In this document: in pieces, positions 1 through 8,132 of the stretch
How positions within the stretch are numbered: the first letter of the stretch is position 1
Layout of the letters: every line of letters starts with the position of its first letter
Assembly: GCA_965224815.1 (NCBI GenBank)
Contig: CBDDAF010000003.1
Span: 1,178,001-1,242,000, forward strand
Direction of reading: 5' to 3'
Length of the DNA stretch: 64,000 nucleotides
DNA from: CAYPEL01 sp036479985
GTDB taxonomy: Bacteria; Pseudomonadota; Gammaproteobacteria; DSM-19610
Notes under the pieces: generated by a model
Databases searched by the model: none
What the model saw: the letters and a program-made list of their open reading frames with translations, nothing else
What the model was told of the DNA's origin: nothing
Program-made: the position numbers and the translations under genes

Positions 1-42
1 AGTCAGGATACCGAACAACAGAAAATTAAGGCATCACGCTGA
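1..42 (+). other. Possible 3' end of an upstream gene
   Basis: Frame 1 is open from the window edge to a TGA at 40-42, which ends 8 bases before the next start codon. This would fit the last 13 codons of a gene lying mostly outside the window, but it is too short to identify. Chance is a real alternative. Confidence 0.25.
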
Positions 43-50
43 CAAGCTCC

Positions 51-527
51 ATGGCGAAAAGAATCGCCATTTTTGCCGATGTGCAAAATATCTATTACAC
101 CACCCGGCAAGCTTATGGCCGCCAATTTAATTACCGGGAACTGTGGCAGCGCATAAGCGCTGAAGGAACCATAGTTACCGCATTCGCCTATGCAACGCAT
201 CGCAACGATGACAAGCAGCTCAAATTTCAGGATGCCCTTAAACACATTGGCTTCACGGTAAAGCTCAAACCGTACATTCAGCGCAGTGACGGCTCCGCCA
301 AAGGTGATTGGGATGTGGGTATTGCTATTGATGTAATGGAAGCTGCAAAAGAAATTGACACTGTCGTTTTGCTATCCGGTGATGGGGATTTTGATTTATT
401 GTTAGAAAAAATAAAAACTGACTACGCTGTTAGCGCTGAAGTTTATGGTGTGCCTGCGCTTACCGCCAACTCATTGATCAATGCTGCCAGCATTTATCAT
501 CGAATTGAGGAAGATCTTTTATTATAG
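51..527 (+). CDS. NYN domain protein (LabA/DUF88 family)
   Basis: A 158-residue PIN-like NYN-domain protein, a family of putative metal-dependent RNA nucleases. The acidic pattern of the fold is visible: IFADVQN with Asp10 and Asn13 on the first strand, DWDVGIAIDVM with Asp86, Asp88 and Asp94 in the middle, and SGDGDFDLL at 109-117 near the end. The length equals a stand-alone domain, with no LOTUS/OST-HTH extension. The ATG at 51 lacks a clear Shine-Dalgarno and follows closely on an apparent upstream stop, so translation may be coupled. The RNA target is unknown. It could be named LabA-like, but nothing nearby points to a circadian role. Confidence 0.88.
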   Translation: MAKRIAIFADVQNIYYTTRQAYGRQFNYRELWQRISAEGTIVTAFAYATHRNDDKQLKFQDALKHIGFTVKLKPYIQRSDGSAKGDWDVGIAIDVMEAAKEIDTVVLLSGDGDFDLLLEKIKTDYAVSAEVYGVPALTANSLINAASIYHRIEEDLLL

Positions 528-559
528 TGTCACCGCATTCTTCTTAAACCCCTCCTCCC

Positions 560-2089
560 TCAAGCAATCAAATCATCTGCCACATGGTAGCGCGGATCTT
601 CCAGCACATTCACTTCTACCAAATCACCTGCTTTCTTCAGTAAGCTACGGCACTCTTCACTCAAGTGCCTTAGATGTAATGTTTTACCCGCTCTGATATA
701 GCGTTCCGCCAGGGTATCGATTGCTTCTATCGCTGAATGGTCTGCCACTCGTGAGTTTTGAAATTCAATGATCACATCATCTGGATCATTTTCAGGATCG
801 AATAACTCCAGAAAGTTTTTAACCGAACCAAAAAACAAGGGCCCATTTAGCTCATGCACGCGTGAACCGTTTGCATCATCATAGGTTTTAATATTGATGT
901 GTTTGGCATGATCCCAGGCAAATACTAGCGCTGAGACGATGACGCCGACGATTACCGCAATCGCCAGATCTGTAAACACGGTCACCGCTGAAACCAGGAT
1001 GAGAACAAAGGCATCAGTCGCAGGTATCTTGCCGATGATTCGTAAACTCGACCATTCGAAAGTAGCCATCACAACTACAAACATCACACCTACCAGTGCC
1101 GCCATGGGGATGCGCTCGATCAGGGGCGAAGCAAACAAAATAAACATTAGCAGGAATAGTGCTGCAGCAACGCCGGATAAACGCTGACGACCGCCAGAAT
1201 TTACGTTAATCATGCTCTGACCAATCATCGCACAACCGCCCATTCCACCGAATAATCCTGTCACTGTATTGGCAATCCCCTGCCCCATGCACTCACGATT
1301 GCCACGCCCGCGGGTATGGGTTACTTCATCTATGAGTGTCAACGTTAGTAAGGATTCGATCAGTCCGACTGCTGCCAGAATGAATGCATAGGGCAATATG
1401 ATCATCAATGTTTCAAAATTAAACGGCACCAAAGGCAAATGAAAAGTGGGCAATCCACCCTTGATACTCGCCAGGTTACCCACAGTAACCGTGTCCAAAT
1501 CCAGACCAAGAGCCAGCAGGCTTACCACGATAATTGCCGCTAGCGCCGATGGAAAGGCCGTTGTTAATTTTGGTAAAAATTGAATAATGAATATAGTTAA
1601 TATAATCAGACCTGCAAAGATCATCATGGGTTCACCACTCAACCATGCTTGCCCACCATCAGCTGAACTCACTTTAAAGTGTTGCAGTTGCGCAAGGAAG
1701 ATTACGATTGCCAAACCGTTAACAAAACCCAGCATCACTGGGTGAGGCACAATGCGGATAAACTTCCCCAGACGTAACAGACCGGCGATCATCTGAATGA
1801 GACCCGTGAGAACTACTGCTGCAAACAAGTATTCCACGCCATGCTCAGCAACCAGCGCTACCATGACCACAGCCATTGCACCGGTTGCACCGGAAATCAT
1901 TCCCGGGCGGCCACCAAAAATTGCAGCCAGTAGACCCACCATAAAAGCAGCATAAAGACCCACCAGAGGATCAACACCAGCGACAAATGCAAAAGCCACC
2001 GCTTCCGGCACCAGCGCGAGTGCTACGGTGAGTCCAGATAAAATCTCGTTTTGATAACAAGCGCGGTTTGTGCAACCTAGTTGAAACAT
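560..2089 (-). CDS. SulP/SLC26-type anion permease with STAS domain
   Basis: A 509-residue inner-membrane anion transporter of the SulP family. The N-terminal signature LTVALALVPEAVAFAFVAG and the adjacent GLYAAFMVG segment are typical. A run of hydrophobic helices follows to about residue 395, then a cytoplasmic STAS domain (FGSVKNFLELF, IIEFQNSRVADHSAIEAI) occupies about 405-500. It is shorter than E. coli DauA and resembles the compact BicA-like sulfate/bicarbonate group. The substrate cannot be read from sequence; sulfate, bicarbonate or a small dicarboxylate are all possible. It is monocistronic, convergent with the NYN gene, with only about 30 bases between stop codons. Confidence 0.92.
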   Translation of the reverse strand: MFQLGCTNRACYQNEILSGLTVALALVPEAVAFAFVAGVDPLVGLYAAFMVGLLAAIFGGRPGMISGATGAMAVVMVALVAEHGVEYLFAAVVLTGLIQMIAGLLRLGKFIRIVPHPVMLGFVNGLAIVIFLAQLQHFKVSSADGGQAWLSGEPMMIFAGLIILTIFIIQFLPKLTTAFPSALAAIIVVSLLALGLDLDTVTVGNLASIKGGLPTFHLPLVPFNFETLMIILPYAFILAAVGLIESLLTLTLIDEVTHTRGRGNRECMGQGIANTVTGLFGGMGGCAMIGQSMINVNSGGRQRLSGVAAALFLLMFILFASPLIERIPMAALVGVMFVVVMATFEWSSLRIIGKIPATDAFVLILVSAVTVFTDLAIAVIVGVIVSALVFAWDHAKHINIKTYDDANGSRVHELNGPLFFGSVKNFLELFDPENDPDDVIIEFQNSRVADHSAIEAIDTLAERYIRAGKTLHLRHLSEECRSLLKKAGDLVEVNVLEDPRYHVADDLIA

Positions 2090-2158
2090 GTATGACCTAC
2101 GAGGATGTAATGCGAGAAATAACCAGAGATTATATCAATAATTACTTATATAGCATAG

Positions 2159-3022
2159 TTATTCATTACTTTTCTCCAACACCCTGAAAACAACATCAAC
2201 CGTTAAATCCAGTTGATTTACCTTAGCAGCCGCTTCCTTGCCTGCTTTTGTTGCTCTATAAAAATGCGGCGTCATGATGAGTAAATTAGATAGTTGCTCA
2301 CGTTTGATTTCACCCATTTTATAATTTAGTGATTGCCTGTCTATTAACAAAAATTCACTTTCTTCAATGTCTGACAGATCTTGTGGTTCTGACTGTTTAA
2401 CTTCTGCGTAAATTATCTTTCTTAACTCTTTTAAATGTTCGGCCCCAGGATCAACAAGAATGACTTTACCATCTGGCTTTAACTTTTTATAAAATACATT
2501 CAGACTCTGGAATCCAAACAAACATAAAATAATATCAACACTCCCATCATCAACCGGTGGTTGTCTATTTGTACCCACAACCCAGGTTATGAGTTTATTT
2601 CTTTTTGCTGACTGGACAATGGCAGCTTTTGATATATCAAGCCCAACTAATGAGAGATCATTACAACCGGGCTTATCTTTAAGCACATTAAAAATGTAAT
2701 CGAGATAATAACCTTCTCCACATCCTGCATCCATCAGGCAGATTTCATTATTATCTGAAGTGCGTTCCAATATTATTTCTGCTAATTTTTTAGCGATAGG
2801 CTCATAGCGTCCTGAATCCAAAAACTGAGTTCGCGCCAATATCATTTCTTTACTATCACCGGGCTGCTTTGATCGCTTATGTTGCACGGGCAACAAATTC
2901 ACGTATCCCTGACGAGCGATATCAAACGTATGCCCTTGCTCACAGACCAGTTGCTGGTCACGTATATTCAGGCTTTTTCCATCAATCGGACAAGCCAGAT
3001 TATGTGTTTTTACAATATTCAT
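2159..3022 (-). CDS. rlmA: 23S rRNA (guanine-N1)-methyltransferase RlmA
   Basis: RlmA methylates N1 of a guanine (G745 in E. coli) in helix 35 of 23S rRNA. The N-terminal zinc-finger-like part has LACPIDG, then C-E-Q-G-H-T-F-D and the diagnostic GYVNLLPVQHKRS. The SAM-binding motif MDAGCGEGYY follows. The second cysteine of the usual CxxC is Asp here (CPID). I start at 3022 because GGAAG lies just upstream and the protein then begins like E. coli RlmA. An ATG at 3046 would add eight residues. It is divergent from dbpA with a shared short promoter region. Confidence 0.93.
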   Translation of the reverse strand: MNIVKTHNLACPIDGKSLNIRDQQLVCEQGHTFDIARQGYVNLLPVQHKRSKQPGDSKEMILARTQFLDSGRYEPIAKKLAEIILERTSDNNEICLMDAGCGEGYYLDYIFNVLKDKPGCNDLSLVGLDISKAAIVQSAKRNKLITWVVGTNRQPPVDDGSVDIILCLFGFQSLNVFYKKLKPDGKVILVDPGAEHLKELRKIIYAEVKQSEPQDLSDIEESEFLLIDRQSLNYKMGEIKREQLSNLLIMTPHFYRATKAGKEAAAKVNQLDLTVDVVFRVLEKSNE

Positions 3023-3140
3023 AAACTTCCGATTAATTAAATTCATGCTTTCTGGATTTAACCCCCACTCCCTGCCTCACTCAACATCTTATTCTGGTAT
3101 CATTTACCTGCAACCAACTCCCAACAAAGACCTAATCCCT

Positions 3141-4523
3141 GTGACCGCATCTTCATTCACATCTCTACCCTTAGCACCTGAGTTCATAGCCAATCTCCAG
3201 TCTCTGGATTATCAGGTGATGACTCCGATACAGGAACAAAGCTTGCCCGCTATTTTAGAAGATAAAGATGTACAGGCACAGGCAAAAACGGGCAGCGGTA
3301 AAACAGCCGCTTTTGGCATTGGTTTACTGCATAAACTGGACGTACAACTCTATCAAACCCAGGCACTGGTGCTTTGCCCGACACGCGAACTGGCCGATCA
3401 GGTGAGCAAAGAAATTCGCCGCCTGGCGCGAACCATACCCAACACCAATATTCTAACTTTGTGTGGTGGTAAACCGATAGGCCCACAAATTGCCTCTCTA
3501 GAGCGCAACCCACATATTGTAGTTGGCACGCCAGGTAGAATACTAAAACATCTTCAAAAAGGTACTTTAATACTTCGAAACGTAAAAACGTTGGTGCTCG
3601 ACGAAGCCGACCGTATGTTGGACATGGGATTTTACGATGACATCATCAGCATCATTGAAGGGATTCCTCAGCAAAGACAAACCCTGTTATTTTCCGCCAC
3701 CTACCCGGATGAAATAAAAGACATCAGTCACACCATCCAGAATAATCCTGTTGATATTCGCGTAGAAAGCCTGCATGACAATAAAAAGATAAAACAGATT
3801 TTCTACGAAATACAAAAAGGCGAAAGAACTAAAACCCTGGTATCTCTATTACACCATTATAATCCTGAATCCAGCGTAGTGTTTTGCAATAGAAAACAGC
3901 AATGTCAGGAACTAGCTGATGAGTTATGGAGCCAGGGCTTTCATGTAATGGCACTACACGGCGATCTCGATCAAAAAGAACGTGATCAGGTACTGGTACA
4001 ATTTTCCAATAAAAGCAGCTCGATGCTAATTGCAACCGATGTTGCTGCTCGCGGACTGGACATTAAAGATTTACAGGCGGTCATTAATTTCGAGTTGTCG
4101 CCCGATCCTGAAGTTCATATTCACCGTATTGGACGCACCGGCCGCGCAGGTAACGAAGGTCTGGCGCTGAGTTTGTTCATGCCTTCGGAAGCAAAGAAAG
4201 TTAACGCAATTGAAGATTATCAAGATAGCCCAATCAGGATTGATCAAACCACAACGCTTAAAACTCGTGAAAACTTCAGGCTTAGTCCACCGATGGTCAC
4301 ACTGTGCATTAATGGCGGCCGTAAAAACAAGGTGCGCGCCGGTGATATTTTGGGTGCATTAACTGCGAACACTACATTGCCCGGCAAACAAATCGGTAAA
4401 ATTGATATCTTTGATAACCTGGCTTATGTGGCAGTTGAACGCCCAATTGCAAAGCAAGCTTTGCAGATTTTATCGGAAGGTAAAATTAAAGGCCGCATGT
4501 TTAGAGTAAGAAAGCTTCGCTAA
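3141..4523 (+). CDS. dbpA: ATP-dependent RNA helicase DbpA
   Basis: A 460-residue DEAD-box helicase that acts late in 50S subunit assembly and is activated by hairpin 92 of 23S rRNA. Motifs in order: Q motif ending TPIQEQSLPAIL, Walker A AKTGSGKTAA, PTRELADQ, TPGR, DEADRMLD, SAT, ARGLDI and HRIGRTGRAG. After about residue 385 comes the DbpA RNA-binding domain (LCINGGRKNKVRAGDILGAL). The open frame reaches back to 3045, but the GTG at 3141 aligns with the family start (VTASSFTSLPL) and gives the normal length. Its position opposite rlmA pairs two factors working on the same rRNA. Confidence 0.95.
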   Translation: MTASSFTSLPLAPEFIANLQSLDYQVMTPIQEQSLPAILEDKDVQAQAKTGSGKTAAFGIGLLHKLDVQLYQTQALVLCPTRELADQVSKEIRRLARTIPNTNILTLCGGKPIGPQIASLERNPHIVVGTPGRILKHLQKGTLILRNVKTLVLDEADRMLDMGFYDDIISIIEGIPQQRQTLLFSATYPDEIKDISHTIQNNPVDIRVESLHDNKKIKQIFYEIQKGERTKTLVSLLHHYNPESSVVFCNRKQQCQELADELWSQGFHVMALHGDLDQKERDQVLVQFSNKSSSMLIATDVAARGLDIKDLQAVINFELSPDPEVHIHRIGRTGRAGNEGLALSLFMPSEAKKVNAIEDYQDSPIRIDQTTTLKTRENFRLSPPMVTLCINGGRKNKVRAGDILGALTANTTLPGKQIGKIDIFDNLAYVAVERPIAKQALQILSEGKIKGRMFRVRKLR

Positions 4524-4536
4524 CTTTTTTAGCACT

Positions 4537-5154
4537 ATGGTTACACCTCATACAATCCTCTATTACATTCACGACCCCATGTGCAGTTGGTGCTGGGGTT
4601 TCCGGCCGACATTAACCACCGTTCTTGAAAGACTAGAAAATACTATCCCAGTTCAATACTTACTCGGTGGCCTGGCTCCAGACTCGAATGAGCCGATGCC
4701 GCAAGCAATGCAAGCTCATATTCGTGACAACTGGAAAAGAATTCAGCAGACCATCCCTGGGACAAAATTTAATTTTGATTTCTGGACAAGCTGCCAACCC
4801 CGCCGTTCAACCTATCCAGCCTGCCGTGCAGTTATAGCCACTAGAAACCAACTGCCATCGCTTGAAACGACAATGATCTTAGCCATCCAGGAAGCCTATT
4901 ATTTAATGGCGAAAAATCCTTCTAACAATGAGGTATTAATAGAATTGGCGAATAGCCTTGGTCTTGATACGATACGTTTCGCTCAAGATCTAACCTCCCC
5001 TGAAACACAACAGAAATTGCTATCAGAAATACAATTTTGCCGTGAACTGTGCGTGAGCAGTTTCCCCAGTATGGTGCTGAAGGAAAATGACAGTAGCACT
5101 TTTCTTAAATTAGATTACAACGACCCTGATATACTCTGCCAACAAATAAATTAG
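4537..5154 (+). CDS. DsbA-family thioredoxin-fold protein
   Basis: A 205-residue protein of the DSBA-like thioredoxin superfamily, close to the FrnE-like cytoplasmic branch. The active site is visible at the N-terminus as DPMCSWCWGF, a CxxC followed by a Trp. A helical insertion (PMPQAMQAHIRDNWK, then CQPRRSTYPACRA) and the cis-Pro strand SSFPSMVL follow. No signal peptide is seen, so it probably acts in the cytoplasm as a disulfide oxidoreductase or glutathione-dependent isomerase; the substrate is unknown. It starts 13 bases after dbpA and 12 bases before a glutaredoxin-like gene, so the three may be co-transcribed. Confidence 0.88.
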   Translation: MVTPHTILYYIHDPMCSWCWGFRPTLTTVLERLENTIPVQYLLGGLAPDSNEPMPQAMQAHIRDNWKRIQQTIPGTKFNFDFWTSCQPRRSTYPACRAVIATRNQLPSLETTMILAIQEAYYLMAKNPSNNEVLIELANSLGLDTIRFAQDLTSPETQQKLLSEIQFCRELCVSSFPSMVLKENDSSTFLKLDYNDPDILCQQIN

Positions 5155-5166
5155 CTGGATTACTGC

Positions 5167-5553
5167 ATGCGATTCTTCATTCGATATTTCTTTAAAGGCG
5201 TTCGCGCCATTGTTGGCCCGATAATGCTAACCATAGACTGGCTGACCACACCCCGCGGTATCAAACGTGAGCCAGATGAACAGCAGCGTATAGACGAAAA
5301 AACAAAAGACCTTGTCCTGTACCAGTTTCTTACCTGTCCATTCTGTGTAAAAACCCGACGCGCCATCAAACGTCTATCACTAAAAATCGAAACCCGTGAT
5401 GCGCTTAAACATGCCCCCAGCCGACAGGAACTTCTTGAAGGCGGTGGTGAAATTAAAGTGCCCTGCCTGCGAATTCCTGGAGAGAATGGCAAGGTAACAT
5501 GGCTTTATGAATCTTCTGAGGTCATTAAATATCTAGAAGAACAGTTTGCATAG
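5167..5553 (+). CDS. Glutaredoxin-like protein with N-terminal amphipathic segment
   Basis: A 128-residue protein whose residues about 50-128 form a glutaredoxin/GST-N thioredoxin fold. It has LYQFLTCPFCVKTRR (CPFC active site), a KVPCLRIPG cis-Pro strand and the YESSEVIKYLEEQF ending used for glutathione binding. The first 50 residues (FFIRYFFKGVRAIVGPIML) are hydrophobic to amphipathic and probably associate with the inner membrane. Its place after the DsbA-family gene suggests a shared thiol-redox role, which is inference. It ends close to and convergent with the next gene. Confidence 0.85.
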   Translation: MRFFIRYFFKGVRAIVGPIMLTIDWLTTPRGIKREPDEQQRIDEKTKDLVLYQFLTCPFCVKTRRAIKRLSLKIETRDALKHAPSRQELLEGGGEIKVPCLRIPGENGKVTWLYESSEVIKYLEEQFA

Positions 5554-5586
5554 GAGAAGTTGTAGCCCAACACCTAACTTCTTAAG

Positions 5587-6240
5587 TTAATCCAGCAAAG
5601 GATCACGTAGCTTCGAGAATTTCTCAGGAACCACATACTGCAATATATCTTTTTTATCATTGCTGATCGCAATAGCCAGACCTTTCTCAGCAAAGAGATA
5701 GTGTGTAAATTCTGGTTTTTTCTCAACAACCTCTGCAGTCTCACCAAAACGTTTCAGGATTATCTCTTCATCAAGATTGACTGTTGGTATAAAAGTAATA
5801 GTCTGGATTACTGATTGCATCGCCGCCGGGATATCCTCTGCAGCCAGGCTATATTTACGGGCAACACCGGATTTCATATATTCAGATTTAACGGCACGTT
5901 GTTTCCATTTTAAAAACACACTATCACTTACACCACTAGCCAGCACCATCTTTGCCGTCATTAATCCAGCACGATAATGACCAAAGTACATTTCCAAGCT
6001 GGTGTTATCTTTATTTTCAACAATCGCAAGCTCGTAATCATCACCCAATATGGTAACGACTTCTTGCAGGCTACTCTTGCCAGGCACGACACCGAATACC
6101 CGGGTAAAACCATCGGGTAATATTTCAATTTGCCAAGGCAAGCCAGTCACTTTATGACCACCACTACGATCCATACAGGCAAACGGATAAATAACCAGCC
6201 CAAGGAAAATAACAACAAATATTAGACGAAAATACCGCAT
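5587..6240 (-). CDS. Uncharacterised membrane-anchored or exported protein
   Basis: A 217-residue protein I do not recognise. An N-terminal hydrophobic stretch (FRLIFVVIFLGLVIYPFACM) can serve as signal peptide or anchor, leaving the rest in the periplasm. The remainder is soluble, with a possible repeated motif: GVVPGKSSLQEVVTILG near residue 50 and EEIILKRFGETAEVVEK near 160. Both look like the 'rule-out' helices of a duplicated small alpha/beta domain. No catalytic signature is visible. It stands alone between a convergent glutaredoxin gene and a REP element. Confidence 0.75.
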   Translation of the reverse strand: MRYFRLIFVVIFLGLVIYPFACMDRSGGHKVTGLPWQIEILPDGFTRVFGVVPGKSSLQEVVTILGDDYELAIVENKDNTSLEMYFGHYRAGLMTAKMVLASGVSDSVFLKWKQRAVKSEYMKSGVARKYSLAAEDIPAAMQSVIQTITFIPTVNLDEEIILKRFGETAEVVEKKPEFTHYLFAEKGLAIAISNDKKDILQYVVPEKFSKLRDPLLD

Positions 6241-6319
6241 TAAATATTTAGACCCACGTAAATTTTAAACCACATAATAGATATGAAAACATTATACGGT
6301 ATTTAAGTTGATATCTAAG

Positions 6320-6407
6320 CAGCCTCTAATTAATTAACTAGAATAATCAGGAGCAGCTTTAGCCGCGATGGGACTACGATGATTATCGCGGCTAAAGCCG
6401 CTCCTAC
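6320..6407. repeat. REP inverted pair with left MITE end
   Basis: The arm AGGAGCAGCTTTAGCCGCGA at 6349-6368 pairs with its reverse complement ending CTCCTAC at 6407. The sequence AGCCTCTAATTAATTA at 6321-6336 resembles the left terminal repeat of the larger element. It lies in the 5' region of the SUMF1-domain gene, and a spurious in-frame ATG at 6379 lies inside it. Confidence 0.85.
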
Positions 6408-6495
6408 ATATTCTCAGAAATCAATTTCCATTCCTCCCATGCCGGTCTATCTCAGACTATACTATTTAGGAATCAATGATTTTACAGGCGGCCAA

Positions 6496-7320
6496 GTGAA
6501 TCGATTTTATCTGAAGAGCATCTTGCTCACATTATTTTTTATTCTGCCATCACAACTTCCGGCCACGGAAAGCATACAAAATGAAACGGGAATCGTGTTC
6601 GTACAGATACCCGCAGGTGAGTTCATCATGGGTAGTCAGAACCTGGACGATATCATTATCGAACATCCCAAAGGTGACGCCGCGATAGTGAAAGATGAAA
6701 CACCACCGCACAGGGTTGTATTCAAACAATCCTTTTATCTCAGCATGACTGAGATCACCCAGAAACAATGGCTCGACGTTATGAAAAACCGCAACGGCCC
6801 GGATTCGCATTGGGCACATAAAAACTGGCAACAACTGCCCGTTGTGGGTGTAACCTGGCAAGATACGCAGCGCTTCATCGAAAAGTTGAATGCGCGTGAT
6901 CAGCAGTTCCGATACCGCCTGCCGTCTGAAGCAGAATGGGAATATGCTGCGCGTGCAGGAAATTCAGGTGTGCGGCCTTTCCCAATTGAAAGGTTAGACA
7001 AACACGCCTGGTATATCGAAAATTCTGGCGACATCATCCAGCCTGTTGCATCACGCCAAGCGAATGCCTGGGGTCTACACGATATGCTCGGCAACGTTTG
7101 GGAATGGACCAACGACTGGTATGACCCAAACTATTACGCCAATAGCCCACTTATCTCTCCACCAGGGCCGGCAGATGGTACAAAAAAGATCCGCCGGGGT
7201 GCTTCGTTTCATTGCCAGCTTCATCTGGTTCGGCCTGCTTACCGTGCAGCAGACAGTCCCGATTTGCGTTACTCTGTGTTAGGTTTTCGTTTACTCGCTA
7301 AACCTATGATTAAGCCTTAA
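6496..7320 (+). CDS. Exported SUMF1/FGE-sulfatase domain protein
   Basis: A 274-residue protein of the formylglycine-generating-enzyme superfamily. Motifs are clear: VQIPAGEFIMGSQ, LSMTEITQKQWLDVM, RYRLPSEAEWEYAARAG, LHDMLGNVWEWTNDWY and the C-terminal LGFRLL. I choose GTG 6496, preceded by an AGGCGG-like site. This start gives a signal peptide (FYLKSILLTLFFILPSQLPA) and avoids upstream starts lying in or next to a REP repeat. In the segment RGASFHCQLHLVRP the first cysteine of the formylglycine-generating pair is kept but the second is not, so true sulfatase activation is doubtful. No sulfatase gene is adjacent. Confidence 0.88.
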   Translation: MNRFYLKSILLTLFFILPSQLPATESIQNETGIVFVQIPAGEFIMGSQNLDDIIIEHPKGDAAIVKDETPPHRVVFKQSFYLSMTEITQKQWLDVMKNRNGPDSHWAHKNWQQLPVVGVTWQDTQRFIEKLNARDQQFRYRLPSEAEWEYAARAGNSGVRPFPIERLDKHAWYIENSGDIIQPVASRQANAWGLHDMLGNVWEWTNDWYDPNYYANSPLISPPGPADGTKKIRRGASFHCQLHLVRPAYRAADSPDLRYSVLGFRLLAKPMIKP

Positions 7321-7527
7321 TTTGGTGTAAAAATGCCCAATTTCAGTATTACGTCATCATTTTTATACAATTCCCTTGCAATACCCTAGTATTTCCCCTA
7401 CAGTCTCCCCAGCTACAGATATTGTTATACGCAGTTTGGTCGTTCCCTCCGTGTTACCCCCATGTAATCCTCGTTTCTTTACCTGTATGCAACACAACTT
7501 GTTTAATTGATTAAGGTATAAAGTTTT

Positions 7528-7728
7528 ATGGCTACAGGTACAGTAAAGTGGTTTAACGAATCCAAAGGTTTTGGTTTCATTTCTCAAGATGACGGCGGCG
7601 ATGATGTATTCGTACATTTCAACGCGATCCAGGGCTCAGGCTTCAAAACCCTGGCTGAAGGTCAAGCAGTCACATACGAAGTAGAAAAAGGCCCTAAAGG
7701 CCTGCAGGCGGCAAACGTTACCGCTTAG
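7528..7728 (+). CDS. Cold-shock domain protein (CspA family)
   Basis: A 66-residue single cold-shock domain, an RNA chaperone. It holds both RNP motifs: KGFGFI at about 14-19 and VFVHF at about 28-32. The gene follows a leader of about 200 bases without another ORF, as expected for the long structured 5' UTR of cold-inducible csp genes. It is closed by a strong hairpin terminator 31 bases after the stop. Whether this paralogue is cold-induced or constitutive cannot be told from sequence. Confidence 0.96.
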   Translation: MATGTVKWFNESKGFGFISQDDGGDDVFVHFNAIQGSGFKTLAEGQAVTYEVEKGPKGLQAANVTA

Positions 7729-7758
7729 CAAAACCAAATCGGGTTATCCGATAAACAG

Positions 7759-7784
7759 AACCCCGCTTCGGCGGGGTTTTTTTT
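7759..7784 (+). terminator. Rho-independent terminator of the csp gene
   Basis: The stem AACCCCGC/GCGGGGTT with a TTCG tetraloop is followed by a run of eight T. Position and orientation fit the end of the cold-shock transcript. Confidence 0.95.
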
Positions 7785-7813
7785 GCAATAATGATTCACC
7801 GATTACAATTTTG

Positions 7814-7851
7814 ATGCACAAAGTGTGCATAAATTATACGTATGCGCATAT
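7814..7851. promoter_or_regulatory. Cluster of palindromes upstream of a sigma54-like promoter
   Basis: The sequence ATGCACA-AAG-TGTGCAT at 7814-7830 is a perfect 7+7 inverted repeat. It is followed by the self-complementary ATACGTAT and TATGCGCATA. The first palindrome lies about 105 bases upstream of the predicted start of the small RNA below, the usual distance for an enhancer-binding activator site. It resembles NtrC half-sites (TGCAC and GTGCA), but the spacing is two bases shorter than the consensus, so the regulator is unknown. Confidence 0.45.
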
Positions 7852-7903
7852 ACTATAAATATATGATCCTACTAAGTGTTTGTAATACTGTAATATTTTA
7901 GAT

Positions 7904-7919
7904 TGGCACATTACTTGTA
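7904..7919 (+). promoter_or_regulatory. Sigma54-like (-24/-12) promoter
   Basis: TGGCAC-N5-TTGTA matches the sigma54 consensus TGGCACG-N4-TTGCA with correct spacing. The -12 element has GT instead of GC. The -12 element overlaps a perfect palindrome (TTACTTGTA-A-TACAAGTAA, 7911-7929) that could be an operator or the 5' stem of the transcript. A weaker sigma70 reading (TAATAT at 7891) is possible. Confidence 0.5.
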
Positions 7920-7929
7920 ATACAAGTAA

Positions 7930-8010
7930 GTGATTGATCGAGCGAATGCTTGAGATTTCTCCTCCAAATAGCTGTATTGCGGGGTGTTAACTCACCCCGC
8001 CTTCTTTTTA
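7930..8010 (+). ncRNA. Candidate small RNA of about 80 nt
   Basis: Between the sigma54-like promoter and a strong terminator there is no ORF, but there is an sRNA-like layout. A small hairpin TCGAGC-GAAT-GCTTGA is followed by an apparently single-stranded TTTCTCCTCC, complementary to Shine-Dalgarno sequences, and a GC-rich terminator hairpin with T-run. This is the arrangement of many Hfq-dependent sRNAs that block ribosome binding. I see no similarity to a named sRNA. The 5' end is inferred from the promoter. Confidence 0.5.
7979..8010 (+). terminator. Rho-independent terminator of the sRNA candidate
   Basis: GCGGGGTG and CACCCCGC form an eight-pair stem around TTAACT, followed by CTTCTTTTT. 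It lies 250 bases after the csp stop and beyond that gene's own terminator, so it needs a separate upstream transcript. Confidence 0.85.
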
Positions 8011-8132
8011 GCTCAATTTCCACTCGCCAGCACCTCACGCCTCGCTCCAGTATCTAATTAATCTGAACTCTCTATACGTCATTGCAGTCAATTCATATAA
8101 GCTCTACTTATTAGGATTGAGGCACTTACAAC

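Noticed and set aside
3045..3140. Longer dbpA start
   Set aside because: The extra 32 residues have no counterpart in DbpA; GTG 3141 aligns with the family.
7838..7866. dif-like site (TATGCGCATATACTATAAAT)
   Set aside because: Only loosely similar to the dif consensus; the two half-sites do not match.
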